Shown here one piece after another: positions 28,838 to 38,081 of a stretch of 64,000 nt of DNA (position 1 is its first letter; every line of letters starts with the position of its first letter). The DNA is taken from positions 4,278,001-4,342,000 of the forward strand of contig NZ_JAFBCN010000001.1 of NCBI RefSeq assembly GCF_016907755.1, written 5' to 3'. A program made the translations under genes and the position numbers. The DNA is from Cellulosimicrobium cellulans. Lineage in GTDB: Bacteria > Actinomycetota > Actinomycetes > Actinomycetales > Cellulomonadaceae. Below the pieces are notes generated by a model. The model had not been told where the DNA came from, ran no database searches, and saw nothing but the letters and a program-made list of their open reading frames with translations.

Positions 28838-29029
28838 CGGCGCCTCCACCGGGACGTCGGGTGCGGGCACGTGCGCATTATCACTCAGCCCGGGCGACCG
28901 TGAGGCCTGTGGAAACCCTCCCGCGCGGACCGCACGTGTCACACTAGTTCCCGCACGACGGCGTGGTCCGTCGTCCACAGACCCAGCCACCGCCCGAGCG
29001 TCGCGGTGCCGGTACGACTGGAGGAAGCA

Positions 29030-29533
29030 GTGGAGTTCGACGTCACGATCGAGATCCCCAAGGGGCAGCGCAACAAGTACGAGGTGGACCACGCGACCGG
29101 TCGCATCCGCCTCGACCGCATGCTCTTCACCTCGACGCGTTACCCCGACGACTACGGGTTCATCGAGGGGACGCTCGGCGAGGACGGCGACCCGCTAGAC
29201 GCGCTCGTCCTGCTCGAGGAGCCCACGTTCCCCGGCTGCCTGATCCGCTGCCGTGCGCTCGGCATGTTCCGCATGCGCGACGAGGCCGGCGGCGACGACA
29301 AGGTCCTGTGCGTCCCGACGGGCGACCAGCGCGCCGCGTGGCGCCAGGACATCGACGACGTCTCCGACTTCCACCGCCTGGAGATCCAGCACTTCTTCGA
29401 GGTCTACAAGGACCTCGAGCCGGGCAAGTCCGTCGAGGGCGCCCACTGGGTCGGCCGCACGGACGCCGAGGCCGAGATCGAGCGCTCGCTGCAGCGCGCC
29501 ATCGACTCCGGGTACCACACGCCGGGCCACTGA
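29030..29533 (+). CDS. ppa: Inorganic pyrophosphatase
   Basis: Soluble family I pyrophosphatase that removes PPi from biosynthesis. 167 residues. Active-site segments are [28 protein letters not shown] (three metal-binding Asp) and, later, DDVSDF and [13 protein letters not shown]. The GTG start has GGAGG five bases upstream; a longer ATG start at 29006 is less likely. It diverges from dacB across 190 bp, a conserved actinobacterial arrangement. Confidence 0.96.
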   Translation: MEFDVTIEIPKGQRNKYEVDHATGRIRLDRMLFTSTRYPDDYGFIEGTLGEDGDPLDALVLLEEPTFPGCLIRCRALGMFRMRDEAGGDDKVLCVPTGDQRAAWRQDIDDVSDFHRLEIQHFFEVYKDLEPGKSVEGAHWVGRTDAEAEIERSLQRAIDSGYHTPGH

Positions 29534-29555
29534 CGCCCGGTCGCAGGACCCAGCA

Positions 29556-29599
29556 CGACGACGGCCGCCCACCTCGCACGAGGTGGGCGGCCGTCGTCG
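29556..29599. terminator. Bidirectional terminator after ppa
   Basis: A perfect 21-bp stem (29556-29576 with 29579-29599) lies between the convergent ends of ppa and the cell-wall-binding protein gene. Only two bases separate the arms, so the real loop is a few bases larger. Confidence 0.75.
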
Positions 29600-29603
29600 T
29601 CGG

Positions 29604-31622
29604 TCACGGGCAGGGGAGGAGCGCCGCTACCCCAGGCCCGAGGAGCGACTCGTCGCCGTGCAACCGGAGCACGCCCCCGTCGCCCAGCGTCTCGTAGGCG
29701 GAGGCCAGACGACGAGGGACGCAGTCGGAGGGCAGGACGACGACGCTCGCGCCCAGATGCATGCCCGCGGTCAGGGCGGGCAGCGCGTCCGCCGACGCGG
29801 TCGGCACCCCGATGATGTCTCCCAGGTGCGGCTCCACCGCGGTCAACGAGGTCTCGTGGACGTCCCGACCTGTGATCCGGCGCTCGACGGTGGCACTGGT
29901 GCGCGCCGTGAGGTCGTCGAGGAAGGCCTGCCCGATCGCCTCCTCGTCGCCGACGACGACGATCGAGCGCGTGGTGGCCGTGCGCAGACGATCGACGAGC
30001 TCCCCGCGCGCGGTCCGTGCGGACCCGTCGACCAGGATCACCGGGACCGACCAAGAGCGGGCTCGGCCCTCGATCCCGGCGAGGGCAGAGGCCACCAGAG
30101 CGTCGCCCGGCGCGTCGACCGACGCGAGGACCACCCGATCGGAGAGCCCCACCGAGCTGGCCACCGCGAGAGACGCAGCCTCCGGGTCCGGCCCTGACAC
30201 ACGCCGCGCGCCCCAGACGAGCGCTCGAAGCTCGTTCAGCACGGCGTCGGAGACCTCGTCCGTCCCGCCCACGACGACGACGTGCGACGCGCCGAGCCGC
30301 ACGATCTCGTCCCGGACGACCGCGGGGAGGGAGTCGCGCGGGACGGCGAAGAGCGGGCCCGGGTACGCCGAGGCAGCCGCCGGCGCGCTGAGAGCGGCCG
30401 CGGTCGGTCGCTCTCCGACCACGTGGACGACGCGGGCGCCGTGGGGGAAGTACCTACGGGAGACCGCGACGGCGTCGGAGTAGCGGTCGCCGAGGGAGTA
30501 GCGCTCCACGATCGTGGGGATCCGGGGCGACGGGACGGCACCCGCACGAGGATCGAGGACCGCTCGCCCGCTCCCGCACTGCTCGAGGCGCTCGACGGGA
30601 GGCCCGAGCGCGCCCTTCCCGCCGAGCAGTGTGAGCCGTGACGTGCCGAGCGTCCGTAGGGACCCGACGACCGGACCGCTCAGGCACGTAGGCGGCGTGA
30701 CGAGGAGGGGCGCGTCGGCGGCCCCGGCGTGCACCGCGCCGCTCAGCGCGTCGGCGAACTCCGTGCCGGTCGCGACGAAGGCGCGCGGGGCCTCGGCAAA
30801 GCCCCACGTGCCGAGCAGGGCTGAGGTCTCGTAGCGGTTCTTGCCCCCGACCCTACCAACGGCCCCGTAGCGCTTCAGCAAGAGCTCGTCCTCGATCGCC
30901 TGGCTCAGCACCCCGGTGCCCCCCACCAGGACGACCCTGGTCACGTGGTTGCCGACGAGCACGCCCTCTGCGGCGTCGGTCAGGGGCGCCTCACCGTCCA
31001 CGAGGAGCACGAACCCGCCGTTCGCCCCTGCGACCGCAGCGGCAGAGAGCGCGTCCGCGAACCCTCGCCCCGTCGCGAGGAACGCGACGCGGGAGTAGCC
31101 AGGATCGGAGATCGCCGCCCCGAAGGCGTCGAAGACGACGGCTCGAGACGTCTCGTAGCGATCCCGGCCGGACACCCGGTCGATCGGCGCGATCCCGTCG
31201 AGCTGCAGCTGGACGCGCTGCGTCACGGCGCCGTACCCCCCCACGATGACGATCCGTCCTGGGCGAAGCCGGCGCACCTCCTCCACGACGCTGCCGGGCG
31301 CCTGCCCAGGAGGTGTCAGCAGCAGCGGGCCGCCTCGGTAGGCCGCGGCCGGCGCCGCGCTGAGCGCGTCGGCATACGACAGGCCGCTCGCCACGTAGAC
31401 GACCGGCACGCCCGGGGCGTGCTGCTGCGAGACGCGCAGAGCCGTCTCGTAGCGGTCAGCACCTGCCAGCCGGTCGACCGCGACGGTCGCGGGCTGCTGG
31501 GCCGCGACCGCCGGGGGGACCGGCGTCGTGCCCGTCGACGGCGCAGCGAGCAGCGACACGAGAAGCGCCGTCACGGTGAGCACCGCACCCATCCGCCATG
31601 GGCCGGACCGACGGCCGCTCAC
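29604..31622 (-). CDS. Secreted protein of six putative cell-wall-binding type 2 repeats
   Basis: 672 residues. A signal peptide (LTVTALLVSLLAAPS, about 14-30) leads to six CWB2-like repeats (PF04122 type), arranged as two sets of three. The first set has clean signatures: VDRLAGADRYETALRVS, VVYVASGLSYADALSAAP, IVIVGGYGAVT. The second set is more diverged. The third repeat of each set carries two cysteines (PPTC...LEQC and PSDC...LLPC). In clostridia, triplets of this domain anchor proteins to wall polymers. No enzymatic domain is present, so it may be a pure scaffold or adhesin. The GTG start overlaps the stop of the upstream RCC1 gene by 4 bases. Confidence 0.85.
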   Translation of the reverse strand: MSGRRSGPWRMGAVLTVTALLVSLLAAPSTGTTPVPPAVAAQQPATVAVDRLAGADRYETALRVSQQHAPGVPVVYVASGLSYADALSAAPAAAYRGGPLLLTPPGQAPGSVVEEVRRLRPGRIVIVGGYGAVTQRVQLQLDGIAPIDRVSGRDRYETSRAVVFDAFGAAISDPGYSRVAFLATGRGFADALSAAAVAGANGGFVLLVDGEAPLTDAAEGVLVGNHVTRVVLVGGTGVLSQAIEDELLLKRYGAVGRVGGKNRYETSALLGTWGFAEAPRAFVATGTEFADALSGAVHAGAADAPLLVTPPTCLSGPVVGSLRTLGTSRLTLLGGKGALGPPVERLEQCGSGRAVLDPRAGAVPSPRIPTIVERYSLGDRYSDAVAVSRRYFPHGARVVHVVGERPTAAALSAPAAASAYPGPLFAVPRDSLPAVVRDEIVRLGASHVVVVGGTDEVSDAVLNELRALVWGARRVSGPDPEAASLAVASSVGLSDRVVLASVDAPGDALVASALAGIEGRARSWSVPVILVDGSARTARGELVDRLRTATTRSIVVVGDEEAIGQAFLDDLTARTSATVERRITGRDVHETSLTAVEPHLGDIIGVPTASADALPALTAGMHLGASVVVLPSDCVPRRLASAYETLGDGGVLRLHGDESLLGPGVAALLPCP

Positions 31623-34600
31623 GCGCACGGCTCCAGCGCGGCCACGGCGGGCGACAGCACGCCCGTCCCGCCGAGCAGGCGCACGAGCGGCACCTCGGTG
31701 TCGCGGAGGGCGTCCAGCGTCCTGCCCGGCACGCAGGCGGAGGGCACGACGTACAGCGGCTCGCGCCGGAGACCGGCCGCCGCCGCGCCGGCGAGGGCGT
31801 CGGGGAAGTCGGAGCCCGTCGCGAGATTGGCGGCCGGGGGCGACCAGACACGCTGGTCGTGCCAGCCGCCGAAGTACGCGTCGTTGATCGCCACCGCCGT
31901 CGAGTAGCGATCCGGTCCGCCCAGGCGCTCCGTCCCGACGACTCCGGGAACCTGGCGGAGGGCTCGCTCCAGCGACGGGCTCACGGCACCCGAGCCGCCG
32001 ACGACGGTCACTCCCCGGACACCGTGCGTCTGGAGCGCCTGCCCGACCAGGGGGTCGAGGGTCGTCGCGTTCCCCGAGACGAGGATCACCGGGACCCCCG
32101 CCGCTCCGGCCGCCGCCCCGGCCGCCAGCGCGTCGGGGAACGACCTCCCGTCCGCGACGACCACACCACCGACCTGCGTCCCGAACGCGTGCTCGGCAAC
32201 CCGTAGCGACGTCTGGTACCGGTCCCGTCCCGAGGACCGCCAGACGACGGGCGCGAGCGTCCTCGCCCGAGTCTCGACCGCCTCGGACACGGCCCCGGTC
32301 CCGCCGACGATCATGATCCGCCGCGGCGCAAGCCTCCGGATCTCCGCCTCGACCTCGGCGGGGATCCCGTCACGACGCGTCAGCAAGAGCGCGCCGCCGC
32401 CCGCCGCGGCAGCCGGCGCGGCGGAGAGGGCGTCGGCGAACGTCTCCCCGGACGCGAGGTACAGCACGGGGATGTCCGGGTCGAGCCCGCTCGTCGCCGC
32501 GACCGCCGTCGCGTAGCGATCCTTGCCCTGCAGGCGGTCGACCGAGGAGCTCGACGCGGTGGTCGACGGCGACGTCGACCGCGCCCCGACGGCGACGTCG
32601 GCTGTCACCGAGAGCGGCGCGACCCCGGGCGCCCCGAGATAGACGGCCTGCACGGAGCGTCCCTGCGCCTCGGGCGCCACCGGCCAGGCTCGCACGACGG
32701 CGGTCCCGTCACGCAGCGGCACGACGGCGACGGTCCGGCCGTCGACGACGAACGCCACGTCGCCCTCCGCAGCCGCACCGCCCGTGCGCACGTCCGCGGC
32801 CAGCGGGATCGCGTCGCCCGCCGGCCAGCGCGAGGGAGCCGACAGCTCGACGTCCGCGCGCTCCCCGACGACGGCGGCCGTGGTGTCCCCGCCCGCGGAC
32901 ACCGCAGAGAACGGAGTGCCCGCTGGCACGCCCTCGAGCGAGGCCTGGCCCGAGTCGTCACGGCCCCAGGCGACGACCGAGCCGTCGGAGACGAGGGCGA
33001 CGGCGTGGTCGCGCCCGGCGTCGACGGCGACGAACCGCTCCCCCGACGGTGGCGCGGGGGGCGTGGCCTGCCCGTAGGTGTTCCTGCCCCAGCCCACGAT
33101 CGTCCCGTCCGACAGCAGCGCGAGGGAGAACCCGTCGCCCGCGGCGACCCGGACGAACTTCTGGCCCGTCGGCGGCGCTTGCGCAGCAGTGGCGCCGTCC
33201 GCCGGGTCTCCCCACCCGGCCACCGTCCCGTCGGCCCGCGCCAGGAGCGCGTGCCGGGCGCCGAGCGACACGTCGACGGTGGGCACCCGGTCCGGCTGCT
33301 CCGGGAGCGGTAGCCACGAGGACGCCGACGGGCCGTGGACGAATACGGCTCCCTTGTCCGTCGCCCCCTCGCTCGACAGCAGCAGCGAGACGCCGTCTCC
33401 GGCCTCGACCTTGGTGTCGCCGATCGACAGAGGGTTGTTGCCGCGGACATTCTGGACGGAGAGATACGTCGTCGCGGCGTGGCCGGCGGCCTCCGTGACG
33501 TAGGCGGCGTGCGTCTCGCCTGCCGATATCTCGGTGACTCGGCCTCCTCGCCACGGTTTGATGCTGCTTCCGCCCGCCTTGTCGTCCCCGTAGCCCGTGG
33601 CGCCGCCGTCCGACCGAGCGAGTACGACCTGGCGCGAGCTGACGCTGACGTCGGTGTAGCGCACGCCGGGCGGCAACGGCCTCGGCAGCTCACCACCGGG
33701 TTGCTCGCCCCAGACGTAGACACCTGCCTCGCCCTGACTGAGAGGGACGCTGGGGACGCGCTCACGCGTCGCGGGGAGGTGAGGTGCGACGAGTCCGGCG
33801 ATGAACGACGGGATCGCCCAGTCGAGCGGGGGCACGGCTGCTGCCACGTAAAAGTGGTCCGCCGGTGGGAGCACGGATGGCGTCTCGGCGGGGGCTAGAG
33901 CGCCCCACTGTGCGAGGGTGCCATCCTCGAGCACGGCGACGGCTCGATCCTGCCCCACTGCCAACGACGTAGCGGTCGGGCCGGCCGGCGGTGCAGAGAT
34001 GAGATCCGAGCACGCGCGGACCACGAGCTCGCCGTCCGCGCGGAGTGCGACCGTCGCGTCCCACCCGGCGGCCAGCTCGACGTAGGGCGCATCGACCGGC
34101 GCGACCGGCAGGTCGAGCTCACCGCACGCCCCGCTGCCCCAACCGACGACCCGTCCGTCGGACCGCAGCGCGACGTTGTGGAAGTAGCCTGCCTTGGCGT
34201 CCACGTAGCGAACACCCTCGGGAAGCGCCGGGACGTCGACCCGCGCGGCCGCACCCCAGGCGACGACGGCACCATCGCTGCGAAGAGCAACCGAGCCCAC
34301 TCCGTGCGCGTCGATCTGCGTGTACCAGACCCCGGCTGGCAGCGGCGGGATCTCGACGTCCGCAGGGTACTTCCCGGAACCGACGAGGTTGCCGTCCGAT
34401 CGGAGGAAGAGAGACCAGTTCGCTCCCGCGGCGACGTCGACGTAGCGCAGCCCCTCCGGAAGCGCGGGGATGTCCCGCACGCCTTCGTCGCGTCCCCACG
34501 CTACGGCTTGCCCGTCGCTGCGCAGCGCCAGGACGAACTGGCCTCCGGCATCGACGTCGACGTAGTCGAGCCCTTCGGGTAGCGGTGGAACGTCGAGCTC

Positions 34601-34828
34601 CCCGTGCTCGAGCTTCGTCGGGTCGCCCGTCACCACGATCTTCCCGCCAGAGATCTGAGGTACCCCCAGGACCTCGGCGAGCGCAGGAACGGCGACGGCC
34701 GTCGCGGGCATGGGCACCCCCGCGACAAGGAGTGCGACTCCGAGTCCGACTGCGACCAGTCGGCGTCTCCGTACGGAAGTCCTCTTTGTTGCGACGCTGT
34801 CGTCAGGTTCTCGAGCAGCAGCGCTCAC
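31619..34828 (-). CDS. Secreted RCC1-like propeller protein with cell-wall-binding type 2 module
   Basis: 1,069 residues. A basic N-terminus and hydrophobic core (LVAVGLGVALLVAGVPM, about 24-40) form a signal peptide. Next come many RCC1-like repeats of the form VALRSDGRVVGWG (about 85-290 and 490-640), likely one or two beta-propellers. An Ig-like stretch (about 645-730, VDGRTVAVVPLRDGTA) leads to one triplet of CWB2 repeats (SSVDRLQGKDRYATAVA onward) whose third repeat has the PSAC...LEPC cysteine pair. A wall-displayed binding platform is the best reading; the ligand is unknown. Codon use has more A/T-ending codons than in the neighbouring housekeeping genes. Confidence 0.87.
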   Translation of the reverse strand: MSAAAREPDDSVATKRTSVRRRRLVAVGLGVALLVAGVPMPATAVAVPALAEVLGVPQISGGKIVVTGDPTKLEHGELDVPPLPEGLDYVDVDAGGQFVLALRSDGQAVAWGRDEGVRDIPALPEGLRYVDVAAGANWSLFLRSDGNLVGSGKYPADVEIPPLPAGVWYTQIDAHGVGSVALRSDGAVVAWGAAARVDVPALPEGVRYVDAKAGYFHNVALRSDGRVVGWGSGACGELDLPVAPVDAPYVELAAGWDATVALRADGELVVRACSDLISAPPAGPTATSLAVGQDRAVAVLEDGTLAQWGALAPAETPSVLPPADHFYVAAAVPPLDWAIPSFIAGLVAPHLPATRERVPSVPLSQGEAGVYVWGEQPGGELPRPLPPGVRYTDVSVSSRQVVLARSDGGATGYGDDKAGGSSIKPWRGGRVTEISAGETHAAYVTEAAGHAATTYLSVQNVRGNNPLSIGDTKVEAGDGVSLLLSSEGATDKGAVFVHGPSASSWLPLPEQPDRVPTVDVSLGARHALLARADGTVAGWGDPADGATAAQAPPTGQKFVRVAAGDGFSLALLSDGTIVGWGRNTYGQATPPAPPSGERFVAVDAGRDHAVALVSDGSVVAWGRDDSGQASLEGVPAGTPFSAVSAGGDTTAAVVGERADVELSAPSRWPAGDAIPLAADVRTGGAAAEGDVAFVVDGRTVAVVPLRDGTAVVRAWPVAPEAQGRSVQAVYLGAPGVAPLSVTADVAVGARSTSPSTTASSSSVDRLQGKDRYATAVAATSGLDPDIPVLYLASGETFADALSAAPAAAAGGGALLLTRRDGIPAEVEAEIRRLAPRRIMIVGGTGAVSEAVETRARTLAPVVWRSSGRDRYQTSLRVAEHAFGTQVGGVVVADGRSFPDALAAGAAAGAAGVPVILVSGNATTLDPLVGQALQTHGVRGVTVVGGSGAVSPSLERALRQVPGVVGTERLGGPDRYSTAVAINDAYFGGWHDQRVWSPPAANLATGSDFPDALAGAAAAGLRREPLYVVPSACVPGRTLDALRDTEVPLVRLLGGTGVLSPAVAALEPCA

Positions 34829-34901
34829 GAGGCCCCCGTTCTGTGTAGGTGAGGGAAATCTAGGGGAACGCGCCGGGATCAGACAATCCGATCGTTCCTC
34901 G

Positions 34902-36323
34902 TCAGGGACGACCCGCGTAGGGCATGGCGTCGGCCCAGCGCATCGCGACCTCGTGCACGGGGCTGCCGGGCTGGCGAGCCTCGATCATCATGCCGTTGCC
35001 GGTGTACATCGCGACGTGGCGGATGGTCGACGGGTTCGAGGTGTCGTTCGCGTAGAAGACGAGGTCACCCGGCCGGAGCTGGTCGTAGGAGATCTTCTGC
35101 ACGCGCTGGTACTGCGACCGCGACGTCCGCGTGATGTCGACGCCCGCAGCGGCCCAGGCGCGCGACGTGAGGCCCGAGCAGTCGTAGCCCGGCCCGGTGC
35201 CGCCGAACACGTACGGGGCGCCGATCTTGGTGCGCGCCCACGCGACCGCGGCCTGGCCCTGCGCCGCGCTGCCGACGCCGGTCCCCGGGGGCGGCGTGAC
35301 GACCGGCGGCGGGTCGGGGGGCGGCGCGGGCGTCGGTGCGGGTGCCGGGTTCGGTGCAGGTGCGGGATCCGGGGCCGGGGGCGGCGCGGGTGCAGGGTCG
35401 GGCGCCGGGTTCGCGGGTGCGGGGCTGCTCGTCGGGGGCGCCGCGGGCGTGCCCGACGGCGTCCCCGTCGCCGGGGCCTCGACGCGCGCCCGGGCGGCGG
35501 TCTCGCGCTCGCTCGCGGCCTGGGCGTCGAGGGCGTCCTGGCGCTGACGCTCGACGTCGACGCTCGTGGCCCGCGCGCGGGCGAGCTCGGCGAGGAGCGC
35601 CTCGCGGCGGGTCGCGGACTCCTGCACGGCATCGGCGAGCGCGTCGGACGAGACCTGGGCGGCGGCGAGCGCGTCCCGCGCGCGGTCCTCGACCTCGCCC
35701 TGGTGCGCGAGCGCCGCGTCGGCCCGGGCGCGGGCGGTGTCGGCCACGGCGCGCGCCGTCGCGTGTGCGTCGACCGCGCGACCGGCGGTTCGGCCGGCGA
35801 CACGCTCGGCGTTCTCCCGCTCGACGACCTGGCCCACGCCGTCCGCGTCCAGGACCGCGCGGAGCGCGTCGAGGTCGGTGGAGCCCTGCCGGGACGCGCG
35901 GAAGAGCGCACCCACGGCGGCACGGGCGTCCGCCTCGCCCGTCCGGGCGGTCGTGAGCGCCTCCTGCGCGTCGCGGACCTCCGCGTCGGCCGCGGCGAGC
36001 GCGTCCTGCGCGGCCGCGTACTCCTCCGCCGCGGTCTCGACTGCCGCCTCGGCGGTGGACTGCCGGTCCCGCAGCGACGCGAGCTCGCCCTCGACCGTCG
36101 CGACGTCCCGGGCCGCGCCGTCCGCGGCCTCGCGCGCGGCGCGGACGTCGTCGTCCGACGGCGGGTCGGACCACGCGGAGGGTGCGAGACCGACACCGAG
36201 CACGAGCGCGAGCAGGCCCGCCGCGGTCGCGGAGGCGAGTCGGCGGGGCCGGGTGGCCGGCCGACGCCGCGCTCCTCCGAGGAACGGCGACGGGCCAGCA
36301 GGCGCCGACGTCACGTCGTCCAT
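34902..36323 (-). CDS. NlpC/P60 family peptidoglycan endopeptidase
   Basis: 473-residue secreted hydrolase (RipA/Cgl-like layout). A signal peptide is at about 28-52 (ASATAAGLLALVLGVGL...AWS). An Ala-rich coiled coil spans about 60-290. A Pro/Ala linker (PAPNPAPAPTPAPP) follows. The C-terminal NlpC/P60 domain (about 360-473) has the catalytic Cys in YDCSGLTSRAW, His in STIRHVAMYTG and a polar third residue after GNGMMIEA. It probably cleaves stem peptides during division or growth. GAGGAGGTG precedes the ATG. It is read in the same direction as the cell-wall-binding genes downstream. Confidence 0.92.
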   Translation of the reverse strand: MDDVTSAPAGPSPFLGGARRRPATRPRRLASATAAGLLALVLGVGLAPSAWSDPPSDDDVRAAREAADGAARDVATVEGELASLRDRQSTAEAAVETAAEEYAAAQDALAAADAEVRDAQEALTTARTGEADARAAVGALFRASRQGSTDLDALRAVLDADGVGQVVERENAERVAGRTAGRAVDAHATARAVADTARARADAALAHQGEVEDRARDALAAAQVSSDALADAVQESATRREALLAELARARATSVDVERQRQDALDAQAASERETAARARVEAPATGTPSGTPAAPPTSSPAPANPAPDPAPAPPPAPDPAPAPNPAPAPTPAPPPDPPPVVTPPPGTGVGSAAQGQAAVAWARTKIGAPYVFGGTGPGYDCSGLTSRAWAAAGVDITRTSRSQYQRVQKISYDQLRPGDLVFYANDTSNPSTIRHVAMYTGNGMMIEARQPGSPVHEVAMRWADAMPYAGRP

Positions 36324-36699
36324 CGCACCTCCTCGACAGCTTGCTCGGCGTGTCCCGTTGACAGCACCCGCACGAGTCTGCCCAGAAGGTCCGCGATGCG
36401 CCATCGGAGCACCGCCAGTCTTCTCAGGATGTGGTCTCGCATCGCGAGACGCCCCTGTCGGGCGGCGCGGAACGCGCCTAGCCTCACGAGCATGTCCCGT
36501 CGAATGTGTCGCTGACCCTCGCACACGTTCGCCTGCCCGCGAGCCGTCGTCGACGACGTCCTCGCCGTGGCGATCCCGTCCCGTGTGCGCCCCTCGCCGC
36601 GGTCGACGGCCGGCCTCCCGCCCTCTCGTCCCCCACGGCACCCGCCCGCCCGGCGCGCCGTGCGCCGTCGTCCACCCCCACCACCCGCAGGAGAGCACC
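36324..36699. promoter_or_regulatory. nlpC-metY divergent intergenic region with hairpin and tiny ORFs
   Basis: 376 bp between divergent genes. It contains a hairpin GTCTCGC-ATC-GCGAGAC (36434-36450) that could be an operator or leader stem, and a short + strand frame ending MSRRMCR (36492-36515) lacking a good ribosome site. I looked for SAM-type riboswitch cores ahead of metY and c-di-AMP riboswitch cores ahead of nlpC and saw neither. No convincing longer gene is present. Confidence 0.45.
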
Positions 36700-38037
36700 A
36701 TGAGCACCGAGAACGCCCCCGCCTGGTCCTTCGAGACGCGCCAGGTCCACGCCGGCCAGACCGCCGACCCGACGACCGGCGCCCGCGCGCTGCCGATCTA
36801 CCAGACGACGTCGTTCGTCTTCCCCGACGCGTCGGTCGCGGCCGACCGCTTCGCGCTCAAGGACCTCGGCCCCATCTACACGCGCATCGGCAACCCGACC
36901 CAGGAGGTCGTGGAGAACCGCATCGCGTCGCTCGAGGGCGGCGTCGGCGCGCTCCTCCTCGCGTCCGGGCAGGCCGCGACGACGTTCGCGATCCTCAACG
37001 TCGCCGAGGCGGGCGACCACGTCGTCGCCTCCCCGAGCCTCTACGGCGGCACCTACAACCTGCTGCAGTACTCGCTCGCCAAGCTCGGCGTCGAGACGAC
37101 GTTCGTCTCCGACCCGCACGACCCGCAGGCCTGGCGCGACGCGGTGCGCCCGAACACGAAGCTGTTCTTCGGCGAGACGATCCCCAACCCGCAGGCCGAC
37201 GTCCTCGACATCGAGTCCATCGCGGCGGTCGCGCACGAGGTGGGTGTCCCGCTGATCGTCGACAACACGGTCGCCACCCCCTACCTGCTGCGCCCGCTCG
37301 AGCACGGGGCGGACGTCGTCGTGCACTCCGCGACGAAGTACCTGGGCGGGCACGGCTCGGCGATCGGCGGCGTGATCGTCGACGGCGGCACGTTCGACTA
37401 CGCGGCCCACCCCGAGCGTTTCCCGAACTACAACACGCCCGACCCGTCGTACAACGGCCTCGTCTACGCCCGCGACCTCGGCGTGGACGGCATCCTCGGG
37501 GCGAACCTCGCGTACGTGCTCAAGGCGCGGGTCCAGCTCCTGCGCGACCTGGGCTCCGCGATCTCGCCGTTCAACGCGTTCCTCATCGCGCAGGGCATCG
37601 AGACGCTGTCGCTGCGCGTCGAGCGCCACGTCGCCAACGCGCAGAAGGTCGCGGAGTGGCTCGAGGCCCGCGACGACGTCCGCACCGTGCACTACGCGGG
37701 CCTGCCGTCGAGCCCGTGGCACGAGCGGGCACAGAAGTACCTGCCGCGCGGCGCGGGTGCGGTGCTCGCGTTCGAGCTCGACGGCGGCAGCGAGGCGGGG
37801 CAGGCGTTCGTCTCCGCGCTGCAGCTCCACTCGAACGTCGCCAACATCGGCGACGTCCGCTCGCTCGTCATCCACCCCGCGTCGACGACGCACAGCCAGC
37901 TCACGCCCGAGGAGCAGGCGCAGTCCGGCGTCACGCCCGGCCTCGTCCGCCTCTCCGTCGGCATCGAGCACGTCGACGACATCCTCGCCGACCTCGAGCT
38001 CGGGTTCACGGCTGCCAAGTCGTCGCTGGGCGCCTGA
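36700..38037 (+). CDS. metY: O-acetylhomoserine sulfhydrylase
   Basis: PLP enzyme making homocysteine directly from O-acetylhomoserine and sulfide. 445 residues, Cys/Met metabolism fold type I. The PLP lysine is in VVHSATKYLGGHGSA; the N-terminal QTTSFVF and IYTRIGNPTQEVVENRIA and the aspartate in VPLIVDNTVATPYL are family features. The length and insertions fit MetY rather than the shorter MetB/MetC. GGAGAG lies before the ATG. metX follows 44 bp downstream, so the pair supplies and uses the same intermediate. Confidence 0.94.
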   Translation: MSTENAPAWSFETRQVHAGQTADPTTGARALPIYQTTSFVFPDASVAADRFALKDLGPIYTRIGNPTQEVVENRIASLEGGVGALLLASGQAATTFAILNVAEAGDHVVASPSLYGGTYNLLQYSLAKLGVETTFVSDPHDPQAWRDAVRPNTKLFFGETIPNPQADVLDIESIAAVAHEVGVPLIVDNTVATPYLLRPLEHGADVVVHSATKYLGGHGSAIGGVIVDGGTFDYAAHPERFPNYNTPDPSYNGLVYARDLGVDGILGANLAYVLKARVQLLRDLGSAISPFNAFLIAQGIETLSLRVERHVANAQKVAEWLEARDDVRTVHYAGLPSSPWHERAQKYLPRGAGAVLAFELDGGSEAGQAFVSALQLHSNVANIGDVRSLVIHPASTTHSQLTPEEQAQSGVTPGLVRLSVGIEHVDDILADLELGFTAAKSSLGA

Positions 38038-38081
38038 GCGACGACGCCCGCTCGCACGGCAGAACCACGACGAGGACAGCG

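Noticed and set aside
29604-34828. Reading the surface-protein pair as part of a prophage or a type VII-like secretion locus
   Set aside because: No integrase, phage structural, EccC/ESX or sortase genes are nearby; both proteins have ordinary Sec signal peptides.
36311-36526. 71-codon minus-strand frame overlapping the nlpC start
   Set aside because: It uses many rare A/T-ending codons (AGA, CGA, CTT, TCA), unlike real genes here, and shows no family resemblance. It could be a leader but is not supported.
36324-36699. SAM-IV riboswitch before metY or c-di-AMP riboswitch before nlpC
   Set aside because: The conserved core sequences expected for these classes could not be found on either strand by eye; a covariance search would be decisive.
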